50,546 nucleotides of DNA, from the NCBI GenBank assembly GCA_016874655.1, contig VGTO01000003.1, positions 1 to 50,546 of the forward strand, read 5' to 3'. This DNA is from Bacillota bacterium. GTDB taxonomy: Bacteria; Bacillota; Dethiobacteria; DTU022. This document shows, piece by piece, positions 39,367 to 49,127 of this stretch. The notes beneath the pieces were generated by a model. That model did not search any database, had not been told where the DNA came from, and was given only the letters and a program-made list of their open reading frames with translations. Each line of letters opens with the position of its first letter. Position 1 is the stretch's first letter. A program made the position numbers and the translations under genes.

Positions 39367-39671
39367 TTATTATATAGCCAACCAGGCATTCAAGGCCCTA
39401 ATTTTAATCAGCAAAACCGCTCTTTGATCGAAAGCATTTAACTTCCACTTACATTATAACCGGATAACTTTTTTAAACAATACGGCTTAGTTTGGGTCGT
39501 ATTTATGATAAACAATAAATCTCAGTTTTTCGATCCGGATCAGCACAACTCGACTTGCCCGGTTAGCTTGTGCCCACCAATTCATCCTCCAACCTGGGCT
39601 TTGCCGCACCCCGGCCCCACAGACTAAAATGACGATGCTTCACAAAAACGCTTTGAAAGGAGGTGAATCAA

Positions 39672-39896
39672 ATGGCAGTTAACGCTATTCCTTTAACCGC
39701 TCGCCTGCAATTGCGGCTGAACACCGGATTGGATGACAATTTTAATCCGATCTACCGCACCCGCTCTTTCTCCAACGTTAAGACCACCGCGGACAACGAA
39801 GACCTGTTCGAACTGGCAGAGGAGATTGGCAGCCTGCAGCTGCACACCCTGGAAGCTGTGCGCCGGGTAGACGAGTACGAACTTGAAGAAGTGTAA
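39672..39896 (+). CDS. DUF1659-like small protein
   Basis: Short ORF with AGGAGGTGA ribosome-binding site; sequence and context typical of DUF1659. Confidence 0.7.
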   Translation: MAVNAIPLTARLQLRLNTGLDDNFNPIYRTRSFSNVKTTADNEDLFELAEEIGSLQLHTLEAVRRVDEYELEEV

Positions 39897-39942
39897 AAGT
39901 AATTCCTAAGTTACAAAATTATCAAGCGAAGGAGGTGATTAA

Positions 39943-40161
39943 ATGAGCGCAACTTTACAGATGATCTTCCGCAATGCGGCTAATAGCAACACTACTGTTT
40001 CTATAGCAGATCCTGACCCGGAAATAACAGCAATGGAAGTAGAAGCGGTAATGGATTCGATAATCAGCCGCAATGTTTTCAACACTTCCGGCGGTGACCT
40101 CGCAAGCAAGGTCAAAGCCCAGGTGGTTTCCAGAACAGTAGACGTATTGGGTGAATATTAA
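39943..40161 (+). CDS. DUF2922-like small protein
   Basis: LQMIFRNAANSNTTVSIADPDPEITAMEVEAVMDSII; AAGGAGGTGA ribosome-binding site. Confidence 0.75.
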   Translation: MSATLQMIFRNAANSNTTVSIADPDPEITAMEVEAVMDSIISRNVFNTSGGDLASKVKAQVVSRTVDVLGEY

Positions 40162-40217
40162 AACTGAGGGGGGTGGGCTCAGCCCGCCCCCTGTTTTGTA
40201 GGAGGTGAGTTAAGGTA

Positions 40218-40358
40218 ATGGAAGAAATGGTTGTTTTAATCGGCAATTTCGGCTTTCCCGTTGCAGTCAGTATTTACCTGCTGGTGCGTCTGGAGGGTAA
40301 GCTGGAAACCCTGACCGACAGCATCCATTCCCTATCGGAAGCCCTGGTCAAGCATTAG
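40218..40358 (+). CDS. YvrJ-like small membrane protein
   Basis: Not in the ORF track: ATG at 40218 gives MEEMVVLIGNFGFPVAVSIYLLVRLEGKLETLTDSIHSLSEALVKH*, preceded by AGGAGGTGA. Confidence 0.8.
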   Translation: MEEMVVLIGNFGFPVAVSIYLLVRLEGKLETLTDSIHSLSEALVKH

Positions 40359-40383
40359 GTAGGCGCACTACCTTAGATCAAAA

Positions 40384-40406
40384 CCCTCTCCCGCGCAGGG
40401 AGAGGG
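40384..40406. repeat. Short palindrome CCCTCTCCC-GCGCA-GGGAGAGGG
   Basis: 9-bp perfect inverted repeat with 5-nt loop. Confidence 0.8.
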
Positions 40407-40442
40407 CCATCATTAAGAATAGTAGAAGGGAAAACTAACAAC

Positions 40443-41162
40443 ATGCAAAAACCGGTAATAGTTTTGGATCCCGGACACGGGGGATATGATTCAGGAGCAA
40501 GTTATCATGGTCTGAAAGAAAAAGATTTAAACCTGGCTCTGGCCTTAAAAGTTGCTGCCCGGCTAAGTGGCTACAAAATATTACTAACTCGCGAACGCGA
40601 CATTTATGTATCGCTGGCTGATCGCGTCGCTTTAAGCAAAAGAGCTGAAGCCGATCTTTTTATATCACTGCATGCCAATGCCGGAGGAGGAAAGGGTTTT
40701 GAGTCATTCATTTACAGCGGTCTGGGCGCCAAAGATCCGGCAGTACCGATGCAGCAGGTGATCCATAGAGCGATTATGAAGGCTCTGGGCCGCTGGGAAA
40801 TAGTCGATCGCGGATTAAAAAGGGCTTCTTTTTACGTGCTGAAAAGTAACCCCCGCCCGGCTATACTAATCGAATCACTCTTTCTCGATAACATAAGGGA
40901 GGCGCAGATCTGGCGGGAACCGCTCTTTACTGAAACACTGGCCGGCAGCCTGGCAGACGGACTCAGCATTGCCCTTGGTTCAAGCAATAATGAATCGCCA
41001 GCATCGGCAAGCCCTACTGCAAACTCATCAACATCATCCCCTCACTCAGGCCTTTACACTGTGCAGGTAGGCGCTTTTGCCCACCTTGAAAATGCCCGCC
41101 AGCGCCTGGCTGAAGCACAGGCGGCAGGATTTGGTGATGCCTACATCTATCAGAAACAGTAA
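40443..41162 (+). CDS. N-acetylmuramoyl-L-alanine amidase with C-terminal SPOR-like domain
   Basis: IVLDPGHGGYDSGA, LFISLHANAGGGKGFE, LIESLFLDN; C-terminal YTVQVGAFAHLENARQRLAEAQAAGF. Confidence 0.92.
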   Translation: MQKPVIVLDPGHGGYDSGASYHGLKEKDLNLALALKVAARLSGYKILLTRERDIYVSLADRVALSKRAEADLFISLHANAGGGKGFESFIYSGLGAKDPAVPMQQVIHRAIMKALGRWEIVDRGLKRASFYVLKSNPRPAILIESLFLDNIREAQIWREPLFTETLAGSLADGLSIALGSSNNESPASASPTANSSTSSPHSGLYTVQVGAFAHLENARQRLAEAQAAGFGDAYIYQKQ

Positions 41163-41244
41163 CCTGAACTAGCGGGGGATTCTATCCCTGTGATAGTAAC
41201 CCCCGCTTGCATTAGGATAATCATGCTGATTATAAGCTGTTTTT

Positions 41245-41871
41245 TTATATTCTAACGTCAGCCAACAACTGGTATAAAAAGCTGCTGATTGTGTTAATCT
41301 TCTCATACAAATCAGGACCGTTCCTGACCTGTTCGGCAATAACCAGCGGTTGTTGCCGATGAATACCTGCCTGATTGTGTAGAAGACGGTAACGATCAAG
41401 GGCCAGGCGGCCCTGGTTGAGCCTTTTTTCAATGACCTGTCGGGTGAAGCAGCAGGGCATACTTAAACCACCATTTAAATGAATGCGGCACTTAATCCGC
41501 TGATCTGTATCAAGGCTGTCCTCTTCACAAATTTTTAAAACATCGGCAACACTAACATATCCGCTCGCCCCATCGTTTTCTACCAGCGGATGCCGCATCT
41601 TAAGCGGAACCAAAACTAAATAGTGACTAACCGGCAATGGAACACACTGGCCACAACCGAGATAGTTTTTATAGTTCTTACGTAACTCAACCAAGTCATA
41701 ACCGTAATACTTAAGAAACCTGTTCAAAATAGTCTTTAGCCTGCGGTTATCCTCAATCACCTCACCCTGGCGGGTGTAGATCCGGGTTGTGTTTCCCCCT
41801 TTTGGCCCATAACATGGTTCCAATGCAATAATTGACTGAATGCAGTTTTCTAATGTTTTTATCTGCTTCAC
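41245..41871 (-). CDS. Hypothetical protein, possibly ComK-like
   Basis: Pattern similar to ComK: RIYTRQGEVIEDNRRLKTILNRFLKYYGYDLVELRKNYKNYLG...LVPLK and HLNGGLSMPCCFTRQVIEKRL. Confidence 0.45.
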   Translation of the reverse strand: MKQIKTLENCIQSIIALEPCYGPKGGNTTRIYTRQGEVIEDNRRLKTILNRFLKYYGYDLVELRKNYKNYLGCGQCVPLPVSHYLVLVPLKMRHPLVENDGASGYVSVADVLKICEEDSLDTDQRIKCRIHLNGGLSMPCCFTRQVIEKRLNQGRLALDRYRLLHNQAGIHRQQPLVIAEQVRNGPDLYEKINTISSFLYQLLADVRI

Positions 41872-41992
41872 CTCCCTGGCCTATTATAGGCGAACATATG
41901 TTTTTTGTAAAGATCAAAACGTTCCGGAAAGAAGGATCTAGTTGGAGCAAAGAGAAGAATACCACTGTAAAAAGACAGGAGGAAATGCATCA

Positions 41993-42571
41993 ATGGAGAA
42001 GAAACCGACCCGCGAAGAGGCATTGGCTTTACTGAAAAAATATAACCGAAGTGACGCCCTGATCAAGCATGCCCTGGCCGTGGAAGCTGTAATGACCTAT
42101 TTTGCCGAAAAATATGGTGAGGGAGATCTGGAAAAGTGGCGGGTCATCGGTCTGGTTCACGACTTAGATTACGAGCAATACCCGGAGGAACACTGTCATA
42201 AAACCAAAGCGATCCTCACTGAAGAGGGCTGGCCGGAAGATTATATCCGGGCGATCATCAGCCACGGCTGGAAAATCTGCACCGATGTCGAACCGTTGGA
42301 AACAATGGAAAAAGTGCTTTATACCACCGATGAGCTAACCGGCCTGATCGTGGCCACTATTTTAATGCGGCCCAGCAAAAGCATTCTCGACTTAGAGCTA
42401 AGCTCGGTGAAAAAGAAATATAAAAATAAAAATTTTGCCGCCGGAGTCGATCGCAGTATTATTGAAGAAGGGGCCGCCATGCTGGGGATGAGCCTCGATG
42501 AAGTAATCCAGGAGACAATCAATGCCATGCGGGCCGAAGCAGCCGCTCTCGGTCTGGAGGGAAGTGCTTAA
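41993..42571 (+). CDS. HD-domain hydrolase
   Basis: LIKHALAVEAVM, VIGLVHDLDYEQYPEEHCHK; start placed at the Met after AGGAGG. Confidence 0.85.
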   Translation: MEKKPTREEALALLKKYNRSDALIKHALAVEAVMTYFAEKYGEGDLEKWRVIGLVHDLDYEQYPEEHCHKTKAILTEEGWPEDYIRAIISHGWKICTDVEPLETMEKVLYTTDELTGLIVATILMRPSKSILDLELSSVKKKYKNKNFAAGVDRSIIEEGAAMLGMSLDEVIQETINAMRAEAAALGLEGSA

Positions 42572-44004
42572 TCATTTAAGGGTGGCCGGCGATCATGCCA
42601 CGATTGCCGGCTTTCGAAACAGGCGGCAGCTATCAGCAGCTCGCGCTCGCCGCCCGGCTTGCCCGCCAGTTGCAGTCCAACCGGAAAACCCTCCTTTGTC
42701 CAGCCACAAGGGATACTGATGGCCGGCAGTCCGGTAACTGAAAAAGCATAGGTCAGCATAATCCAATCAATATAGCTTTTCATCTCTTGGCCGTTTATTG
42801 ATGTGGGATAAGCAGTATCAGCCGGGAATGGTTTAATTGGCACGGTTGGCACAGCGATCAGGTCATATCGCTCAAAAAAGCTGAGCATTTGCTGCCAAAG
42901 GCGTGAGCGATACTGATCTGCCTTGGCAATGGCCGCTGCCGAAAGAGCCAGCCCCTGCCTGGCGTTGCTTATAACATTTGGGTTAACCAGCTCTAAAAAC
43001 TCCGGTTTTTCGAGTTCGTCCTGGTAGAGGGCAGCATAGCGAACCCCGCGCAAAACTGCTGCCGTCTCCTGCAATCCGCTGTAATCAGGACAATCTTCAA
43101 TTACCGTGCATCCAAGTTGTTCAAACGTCTTAATCGATCTTCTGGCTACCTGAAGCACTTCATGATCAACCGGCGTTAGATTAAGGTTATCGCTCCAAGC
43201 CACCTTAAAGCTACATTTACTGCCAAGGCCCATTTTTAAGCTTTCATGGAAACTTTCTTCACCGGGCATCAACGCCACCGGGCTGCGTCGATCAGGTCCT
43301 GCCAGCACATCAAACATCAGAGCCAGATCTTCAACATTGCGGGCCATTGGGCCTTCCAGTGACATCGTATCCCAGTAGAGATCATTGGGGTAAAAGGGTA
43401 TCCGGCCCGGCGATGGCCTCATCCCCACGATGCCGCAAAAACTGGCCGGGATCCTTAGTGATCCACCCAGATCGTTGCCCTCGGCCAATGCACAGAGACC
43501 GGCGGCTACAGCGGCAGCAGAACCACCGCTGGAGCCTCCGCTATTATACGCTGTGTTCCAAGGCGTGCGGGTAGGGCCAAATAGATCGTTATACGTAGAA
43601 CCTCCGGCAGCGAATTCTGGGGTGTTGGTTTTTCCCATAATGATTGCTCCTGCTGCTTTTAGACGCTCCACCACCAGTGAATCTATCTGCGGCACATAAT
43701 CTTTATATAACAGCGACCCAAATGTAGTTCTGATCCCTTTAGTCAGGGTTACGTCTTTGATGGAAACCGGCACTCCGGCCAGGGACCCAATGGGTATTTT
43801 GGCCTTTATCTTTTCTTCCAACTCGCGAGCCGCTCTGAGGGCTGATTCTTCAGCCACCGTGCAATAAGCGTTGATTAGGGGATTAATCATATCGATCCGC
43901 TCCAGAAAGGTTTTTACCACTTCTGTCGGCGAAACCTTTTTTGTCTTAACCCGATCAGCAATAACTGTGGCAGGCATGTAACAAAAATCTTTTATGCTGC
44001 TCAT
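42568..44004 (-). CDS. Amidase (GatA-like amidase signature family)
   Basis: AGVPVSIKDV, YNSGGSSGGSAAAVAAGLCALAEGNDLGGSLRIPASFCG. Confidence 0.95.
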   Translation of the reverse strand: MSSIKDFCYMPATVIADRVKTKKVSPTEVVKTFLERIDMINPLINAYCTVAEESALRAARELEEKIKAKIPIGSLAGVPVSIKDVTLTKGIRTTFGSLLYKDYVPQIDSLVVERLKAAGAIIMGKTNTPEFAAGGSTYNDLFGPTRTPWNTAYNSGGSSGGSAAAVAAGLCALAEGNDLGGSLRIPASFCGIVGMRPSPGRIPFYPNDLYWDTMSLEGPMARNVEDLALMFDVLAGPDRRSPVALMPGEESFHESLKMGLGSKCSFKVAWSDNLNLTPVDHEVLQVARRSIKTFEQLGCTVIEDCPDYSGLQETAAVLRGVRYAALYQDELEKPEFLELVNPNVISNARQGLALSAAAIAKADQYRSRLWQQMLSFFERYDLIAVPTVPIKPFPADTAYPTSINGQEMKSYIDWIMLTYAFSVTGLPAISIPCGWTKEGFPVGLQLAGKPGGERELLIAAACFESRQSWHDRRPPLND

Positions 44005-44236
44005 CTTTATCTCCTCCCTCCTTTCCCGGGGAAAATAACTTAGTCATGTCTTATAATATTTTCTGCTGAACCAGGAAATATCCTCTAACCCTTATTAATT
44101 GACAAACTCTGACCAATATAATACGCTACCAGCAGTAAAAACAACAGAGCAGGGGGCAAAATTGTTTACACTTAGGAATTAATATACATTATCAACCATG
44201 TGTCGACCTGACTCTATTAAGGAAGGAGTATCAGCA

Positions 44237-44800
44237 ATGAGAACTTTTTTCATTATCTTAATGTTACTGTTAGCCTTCGCCATTGCAGCTGTCGCGATCG
44301 CAAACAGTGAAATTGTTACTGTTAGTTACCTCTTTGGTCAGATCGATCTGAATCTTTTTGCGGTAATTCTCGGATCAGCCCTCGGAGGTATTATGGTGAT
44401 GATCTTTTTTATGATTTATCGCGGTATTCACAACTACATCAAATCGGAAAGTGTACGTAACCTGAAAAAGGAGCTGCAGCGCCAGGTACAAAGCTTAGGA
44501 GCTGAGAATAAAAAGCTGGAAGATGAGATCAGCAAACTGCAAAGAGAGCGTGAAATTGCCGCTGAAAAAGCACGCACTGAACTGGAAAACGAGAAGAAGA
44601 AACTGGAAGATGAGTTGACCAGGCAGCAAAGAGAGCGCGAAAATACTATGGCCAGAGAGCAGGCTGAGCTTGAAGCAGAAAAACACAAACTCGAAGAAGA
44701 ACTAAAGAAACACCAGGGAGTAATAGGAGCCCCGGAAGCAGAACTCACAGGAGAAGACCCTACAGTCAAAAAAGGATTTTTTGACTTTTTGAAGAAGTAG
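44237..44800 (+). CDS. LapA-domain membrane protein with coiled-coil tail
   Basis: Two TM segments (IANSEIVTVSYLFGQIDLNLFAVILGSALGGIMVMIFF) followed by repeated KKLEDE...QRERE coiled coil; start placed at MRTFFII. Confidence 0.8.
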   Translation: MRTFFIILMLLLAFAIAAVAIANSEIVTVSYLFGQIDLNLFAVILGSALGGIMVMIFFMIYRGIHNYIKSESVRNLKKELQRQVQSLGAENKKLEDEISKLQREREIAAEKARTELENEKKKLEDELTRQQRERENTMAREQAELEAEKHKLEEELKKHQGVIGAPEAELTGEDPTVKKGFFDFLKK

Positions 44801-44865
44801 CGAAAACCAGGTTGGCCTTCACCCCCCACCTCCAATTTCGAGGTTAGAGAACACCCCCACCCCGA

Positions 44866-44894
44866 CCCTCCCCCCTCAAGGGGGAGGGGGTTTT
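44866..44894. terminator. GC-rich hairpin between convergent genes
   Basis: CCCTCCCCC-CTCAA-GGGGGAGGG followed by GGTTTT. Confidence 0.7.
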
Positions 44895-44899
44895 AGGGT

Positions 44900-46120
44900 T
44901 TATTTTTGATCCAGGGCCAGCAGGCTGTGCAGAATCACATTGGCGCCTTTCCAGCATTGCTCCAACGAGGTATGCTCCTCTTCACAGTGACTAAACCCTG
45001 TATCGCTCGGCACAAAAATCATTGTGGCCGGTACCAGATCAGCGATATACTGGGCATCGTGGCCGGCGCCGCTATACATCCGCTTATAGGGGTAGCCCAG
45101 AGTTTTTGTACTCTCTTCCACGATTCCTACCATATCCGGTTTGAAATCGATGGTGTTACGAGCCCACTGCTCACGGTAAGTGACTGGACAACCGCGGATT
45201 TCCGCCGGTAAAGATTCAATTACTTTTACCACCTGCCGGATCACTTCCGGGTCACGGTGCCGCGCATCAATGGTAATGCGCACGTTATCCGGAATTACAG
45301 TGTGAACATTTGGACCGCCACTGAATTCACCGGTAGTATAGACCAGGGATGGATCAAGCTTGTCCAGTTCATCATGCAGGTACTGGATTACCGCCACCAT
45401 TGCATAAAGGGCATCTTTACGCAACGGCATCGGAGTGGTGCCGGCATGGTTGGCCTGGCCACGGGTCTTGATCTCGTAATTAACCATCCCCAGCACTCCT
45501 TCCACCACACCGATATCTTTACCTTCGGCCTCCAGGACCGGACCCTGCTCGATATGCAGTTCCAGGAAGGCGCTGTAACCCTTTGTGCTAAAGCGATTAG
45601 TCGCATCGCCCTTAAAACCACTGGCCTCCAGAGCATCTTTGAAAGCAATACCTTCTTCATCCTTAACCGCCAACATGGTGGCCTGGTCAAACTTACCGGC
45701 AATCACTCCAGAGGACATCATCGCCGGCCGAAACCGGGAACCCTCCTCGTTGGTCCAGACCAACACAGTCATCGGATGGCGGGTTTCAATTCCTTCAACA
45801 ATCATTGTTTCCAGCGCCTCCAGACCGGTTAACACACCCAGGACGCCGTCAAAATTGCCACCCCTGACCACCGAATCAAGGTGCGAGCCAACAGCAATGG
45901 CAGGCAAATCCTCTTTACCCGGCTTGGTAGCATAGATATTACCCATATCATCGGTTTTAACCGACAGGCCAAGAGCCTCGCAGCGCCGGCAAAATTCAGC
46001 GCGCGCCTGCAGGTTGGGCTCTGTAAAACAAAGTCTGGTTATCCCACCCTTGCCGGTATCGCCATACTTACCAAAAGTCTTGATCTTATCTTCTAGCCGC
46101 TCCATGCTGCACTTGATCAA
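44900..46120 (-). CDS. Zn-dependent M20-family amidohydrolase (allantoate / N-carbamoyl-amino acid hydrolase type)
   Basis: AVGSHLDSVVRGGNFDGVLGVLTGLEA, VWTNEEGSRF, LELHIEQGPVLE, GQANHAGTTPM, YSGAGHDAQYIA. Confidence 0.95.
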   Translation of the reverse strand: MIKCSMERLEDKIKTFGKYGDTGKGGITRLCFTEPNLQARAEFCRRCEALGLSVKTDDMGNIYATKPGKEDLPAIAVGSHLDSVVRGGNFDGVLGVLTGLEALETMIVEGIETRHPMTVLVWTNEEGSRFRPAMMSSGVIAGKFDQATMLAVKDEEGIAFKDALEASGFKGDATNRFSTKGYSAFLELHIEQGPVLEAEGKDIGVVEGVLGMVNYEIKTRGQANHAGTTPMPLRKDALYAMVAVIQYLHDELDKLDPSLVYTTGEFSGGPNVHTVIPDNVRITIDARHRDPEVIRQVVKVIESLPAEIRGCPVTYREQWARNTIDFKPDMVGIVEESTKTLGYPYKRMYSGAGHDAQYIADLVPATMIFVPSDTGFSHCEEEHTSLEQCWKGANVILHSLLALDQK

Positions 46121-46356
46121 CTTAACATCAACCCCTTTGCTTTTTAGGATTTAAGCTTGCCGGGAGTTACTCACATCTAAACAATAACAAAATTTTAGCT
46201 GCGTCACAACATTAAGAGCCTTTCTCCAGCTCACAGATGTCAGAAGGAGGCCGTTTAACTTTGAATGCTTTTAACAACTGGACACTCCGCTTCGGCAAGT
46301 GGTATAATCGGCAACGGCATTACAATGCCAGAATAAGCTAAGGACTTTACAAAAAC

Positions 46357-47007
46357 ATGGAGAACACCAAACGCATAAAAATCATCAATGAAATCGCAAA
46401 CACCATAACCCACGGAATCGGGGCACTCATGGCCATTGCCGGTCTGGTTTTGCTGGTTGTCTTTGCTGCCCTTTACGGCAATGCCTGGCACATCGTCAGT
46501 GTTAGCATCTATGGTTCAACTTTGGTGCTGCTTTACCTGGCCTCCACCTTTTATCACGCCATCCAGGCCCCCGAAACAAAGCGCATCTTGCGGATTGTCG
46601 ACCACTCAGCAATCTACCTGCTCATAGCCGGCACCTATACTCCATTTACCTTAGTCACCCTTCAAGGCTTGCGTGGCTGGGTAATGTTTGGCATCATCTG
46701 GGGCTTGGCTTTGCTTGGTATTCTCTATAAGATATTTTTCATCAACCGACACGTGGTAATCTCCACTCTTTTCTACCTCGTGATGGGTTGGCTGATTGTC
46801 TTTTCCATTGGTGATCTGTTCCGGGGTTTAAGCACAGGTGGCATGATCTTTTTAGGCGCAGGGGGATTGTCATACACCTTAGGCATGATCTTCTATGCCG
46901 GCCGTGAACGCCTGCTGATGCACGCCATCTGGCACCTCTTCGTCCTCGGCGGCAGTATCTGCCATTTTTTCGCCATTTTTTTCTATGTGCTTCCACTTAA
47001 AGCTTAA
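46357..47007 (+). CDS. Hemolysin III family / YqfA-like membrane protein
   Basis: EIANTITHGIGALMAIAGL, STFYHAI, DHSAIYLLIAGTYTPFTL, HAIWHLFVLGGSICHFFAI. Confidence 0.93.
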   Translation: MENTKRIKIINEIANTITHGIGALMAIAGLVLLVVFAALYGNAWHIVSVSIYGSTLVLLYLASTFYHAIQAPETKRILRIVDHSAIYLLIAGTYTPFTLVTLQGLRGWVMFGIIWGLALLGILYKIFFINRHVVISTLFYLVMGWLIVFSIGDLFRGLSTGGMIFLGAGGLSYTLGMIFYAGRERLLMHAIWHLFVLGGSICHFFAIFFYVLPLKA

Positions 47008-47201
47008 GCAACAGCTGTTTTTCCCCTATGCAGATCGTTTATTTTCCGGTACTTCTGGCGTTTACAAATAATTAGCTGCCTGGTGTAATCAAGGGGTAAT
47101 TTGAATTTTTCATAAAAAGAAAACACAAAAACAAGGATTGGGGGCTGGCTGACTGGAATTACACTGATGATTATTAGATCGTAAAAAATGTTAGTTTTGA
47201 G

Positions 47202-47741
47202 TTGAGACTGGAGGGATCGGCAGCGGTGATCAAAAAGGAGTATGATGAACCGGAATTTATCGATGTAACCAAGGGCCGAAATGAACAGATGGGTGAACAG
47301 ATAGTGACCGAAATCAGGGATCTCTGTATCGAGCAGCCTTTTGCCGTATTATCGACCCAGGGCGACGAACAACCTTATACCAACCTGATCAGCTTCGCCT
47401 TTAACGAAGAGCTTAACCGGTTTGTCTTTGCGACTCCGGCCCAGACCAGAAAGTACACTTTAATTTGCAGGAATGGAAAAGTATCACTGCTGATCGACAA
47501 CCGCTCCCAGCAACCGAACAGCATCAACCTGATTCGGGCTGCAACCGTAACCGGTAAAGCCAGGGTCCTGCAAGAGCCCACTGAGATTGATCAGTGGGCC
47601 GCACTGCTGATCAAGCGGCATAGTTACCTGGAGAAATTTATAAAGTCACCCACATCGGGATTAATACTCGTTGAGGTCATCCGCTTTTTCTATGTGCGGC
47701 GCTTCCAGGAGGTTTACCAGTGGATACCCAACAAGACCTGA
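47202..47741 (+). CDS. Pyridoxamine 5'-phosphate oxidase family protein
   Basis: QPFAVLSTQGDEQPYTNLISFAFNEELNRFVFATPAQTRKY; split-barrel flavoprotein pattern. Confidence 0.85.
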   Translation: MRLEGSAAVIKKEYDEPEFIDVTKGRNEQMGEQIVTEIRDLCIEQPFAVLSTQGDEQPYTNLISFAFNEELNRFVFATPAQTRKYTLICRNGKVSLLIDNRSQQPNSINLIRAATVTGKARVLQEPTEIDQWAALLIKRHSYLEKFIKSPTSGLILVEVIRFFYVRRFQEVYQWIPNKT

Positions 47742-47873
47742 TAATCCCTCTGCCCGAGGCTTCACTATACCGAGTTGATTGAAACAGGCAATCTGGTTAC
47801 CGTCAACGGTGACCTGGGAATAGTCGTGATTGGTGAACCTAAATTCGACCTTGAAAAAGGATGGCCAGGCTAA
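47720..47873 (+). pseudogene. Remnant of a PEP-synthase / PEP-utilising enzyme-like gene (N- and C-terminal ends only)
   Basis: AGGAGG then GTG start giving VDTQQDLIIPLPEASLYRVD*; a shifted frame gives LHYTELIETGNLVTVNGDLGIVVIGEPKFDLEKGWPG*, resembling the C-terminal GDxVTVDGxxGxV segment. Confidence 0.4.
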
Positions 47874-48146
47874 GACGGCATTAAATGTGCAGTCATTATA
47901 TCTATCGAGGCTTTACAATAAACCAAAAAATAGCTTAAACATCAATTAATACAATTTGATAGCTGAAAACCCTCTTTTTCGTTAAAACAGAGATATCGCT
48001 AAACCTCTTTATAATCAAATACTGATGCTCAACCATCCTTGCAATAATAACTTCAAAAGCATCCGTTTCTATTGCCATAATACCTTACAACTTCACAGCC
48101 ATAATGGATCCTTTTGATAAAAAGGATCATCTAACTGGGAATCGTT

Positions 48147-48554
48147 CTAGATTGAGCGCATTCGATTGTTCCTCGGGTTATGCTCAAGCTCGCAGAGACC
48201 AAGCACCTCCATCAGTGGTGGGATATAGACCCCAAAGCGCCCGCGCAGCCCCTTCTTCAAGCCATACCAACCGCCAATCGGGTTGTCCGGAGAGCGGCCC
48301 CAAGCCTCGACTGTCCCTTCCTTGGCGGGCTTTTGCTCATCAGCGCCGCCAAGTTCCACCCAATCACCAGCCGCCTTTAGCATGGTATACAGATCATCCA
48401 CGCAACGGGCATCATAGAAGAGGGTCGTCGTGCCGACAGTGCAGACCAGAACGCGCTTGCCGTCCTTCTCGTCGATATGCATCTTGTACTCGGCTGTTCC
48501 AGGAGGGGTCCTGAGAACCCAGGGGTTATCCTTTGTGCGATCCAATTTTTCCAT
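48147..48554 (-). CDS. Hypothetical protein
   Basis: Clean 135-aa ORF with upstream AGGAGG on the minus strand; no domain recognised. Confidence 0.6.
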   Translation of the reverse strand: MEKLDRTKDNPWVLRTPPGTAEYKMHIDEKDGKRVLVCTVGTTTLFYDARCVDDLYTMLKAAGDWVELGGADEQKPAKEGTVEAWGRSPDNPIGGWYGLKKGLRGRFGVYIPPLMEVLGLCELEHNPRNNRMRSI

Positions 48555-48657
48555 ACTTTTCTATCCTCCTTGTGTTAATTATTCGTAGGTCAGTGTAATG
48601 ATATGATCAAAGGACTCACAACTTTCGTTTGCATCTTCGTTATCATACTGAGACCAA

Positions 48658-48701
48658 AAAACAGACTTTGGCCTGAAAATGCATTACACTTTGTCTGTTT
48701 T
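48658..48701 (-). terminator. Terminator of the SRPBCC gene
   Basis: AAAACAGAC...GTCTGTTTT inverted repeat overlapping the gene end; T-rich tail on the minus strand. Confidence 0.5.
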
Positions 48702-49094
48702 CATTTTATCCCCAAAGTAGGCTTTCATTGGACCGAAATATGCATCAATCCAGCCTTGTTGATACTGCTTTCCGTGCGCAGGAAGATTGGAGTGCCGGAT
48801 AGTAACTCTTGCTCCCACGCTTGTCTTTTCGAATAAGATTTCCAACCGTGAATTTGTTTCGGTTTCATCAAACTCAGTTGTTCGCCACTCTTGAAGAATC
48901 CTTCTGGGATATTCTAGTTCGAGATTCTTTCCTTGAATGTACCCATCCCACGCTTCAAAAGTATCACCCACATTGGGGGAGACCTTTGCTTGACCACCTG
49001 TCATTCTTGAATGTTCTTCAGAATCAAGCCAAGCTTCATAGGCTTCTTCTGGTGTCGCTGGAATCACATCTGAAACTTCAAATTCGATACTCAT
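48684..49094 (-). CDS. SRPBCC / AHSA1-family protein
   Basis: VIPATPEEAYEAWLDSEEHSRMTGGQAKVSPNVGDTFEAWDGYIQGKNLELEYPRRILQEWR. Confidence 0.88.
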   Translation of the reverse strand: MSIEFEVSDVIPATPEEAYEAWLDSEEHSRMTGGQAKVSPNVGDTFEAWDGYIQGKNLELEYPRRILQEWRTTEFDETETNSRLEILFEKTSVGARVTIRHSNLPAHGKQYQQGWIDAYFGPMKAYFGDKMKTDKV

Positions 49095-49127
49095 TCTTCA
49101 CCCCAGAATTGTAGTAGTGGCCGGCTC

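Noticed and set aside
44434-44835. 133-aa minus-strand ORF
   Set aside because: Ser/Phe-rich mirror of the LapA coiled-coil coding strand.
45257-45832. 191-aa plus-strand ORF
   Set aside because: Antisense to the M20 amidohydrolase; no independent coding evidence.
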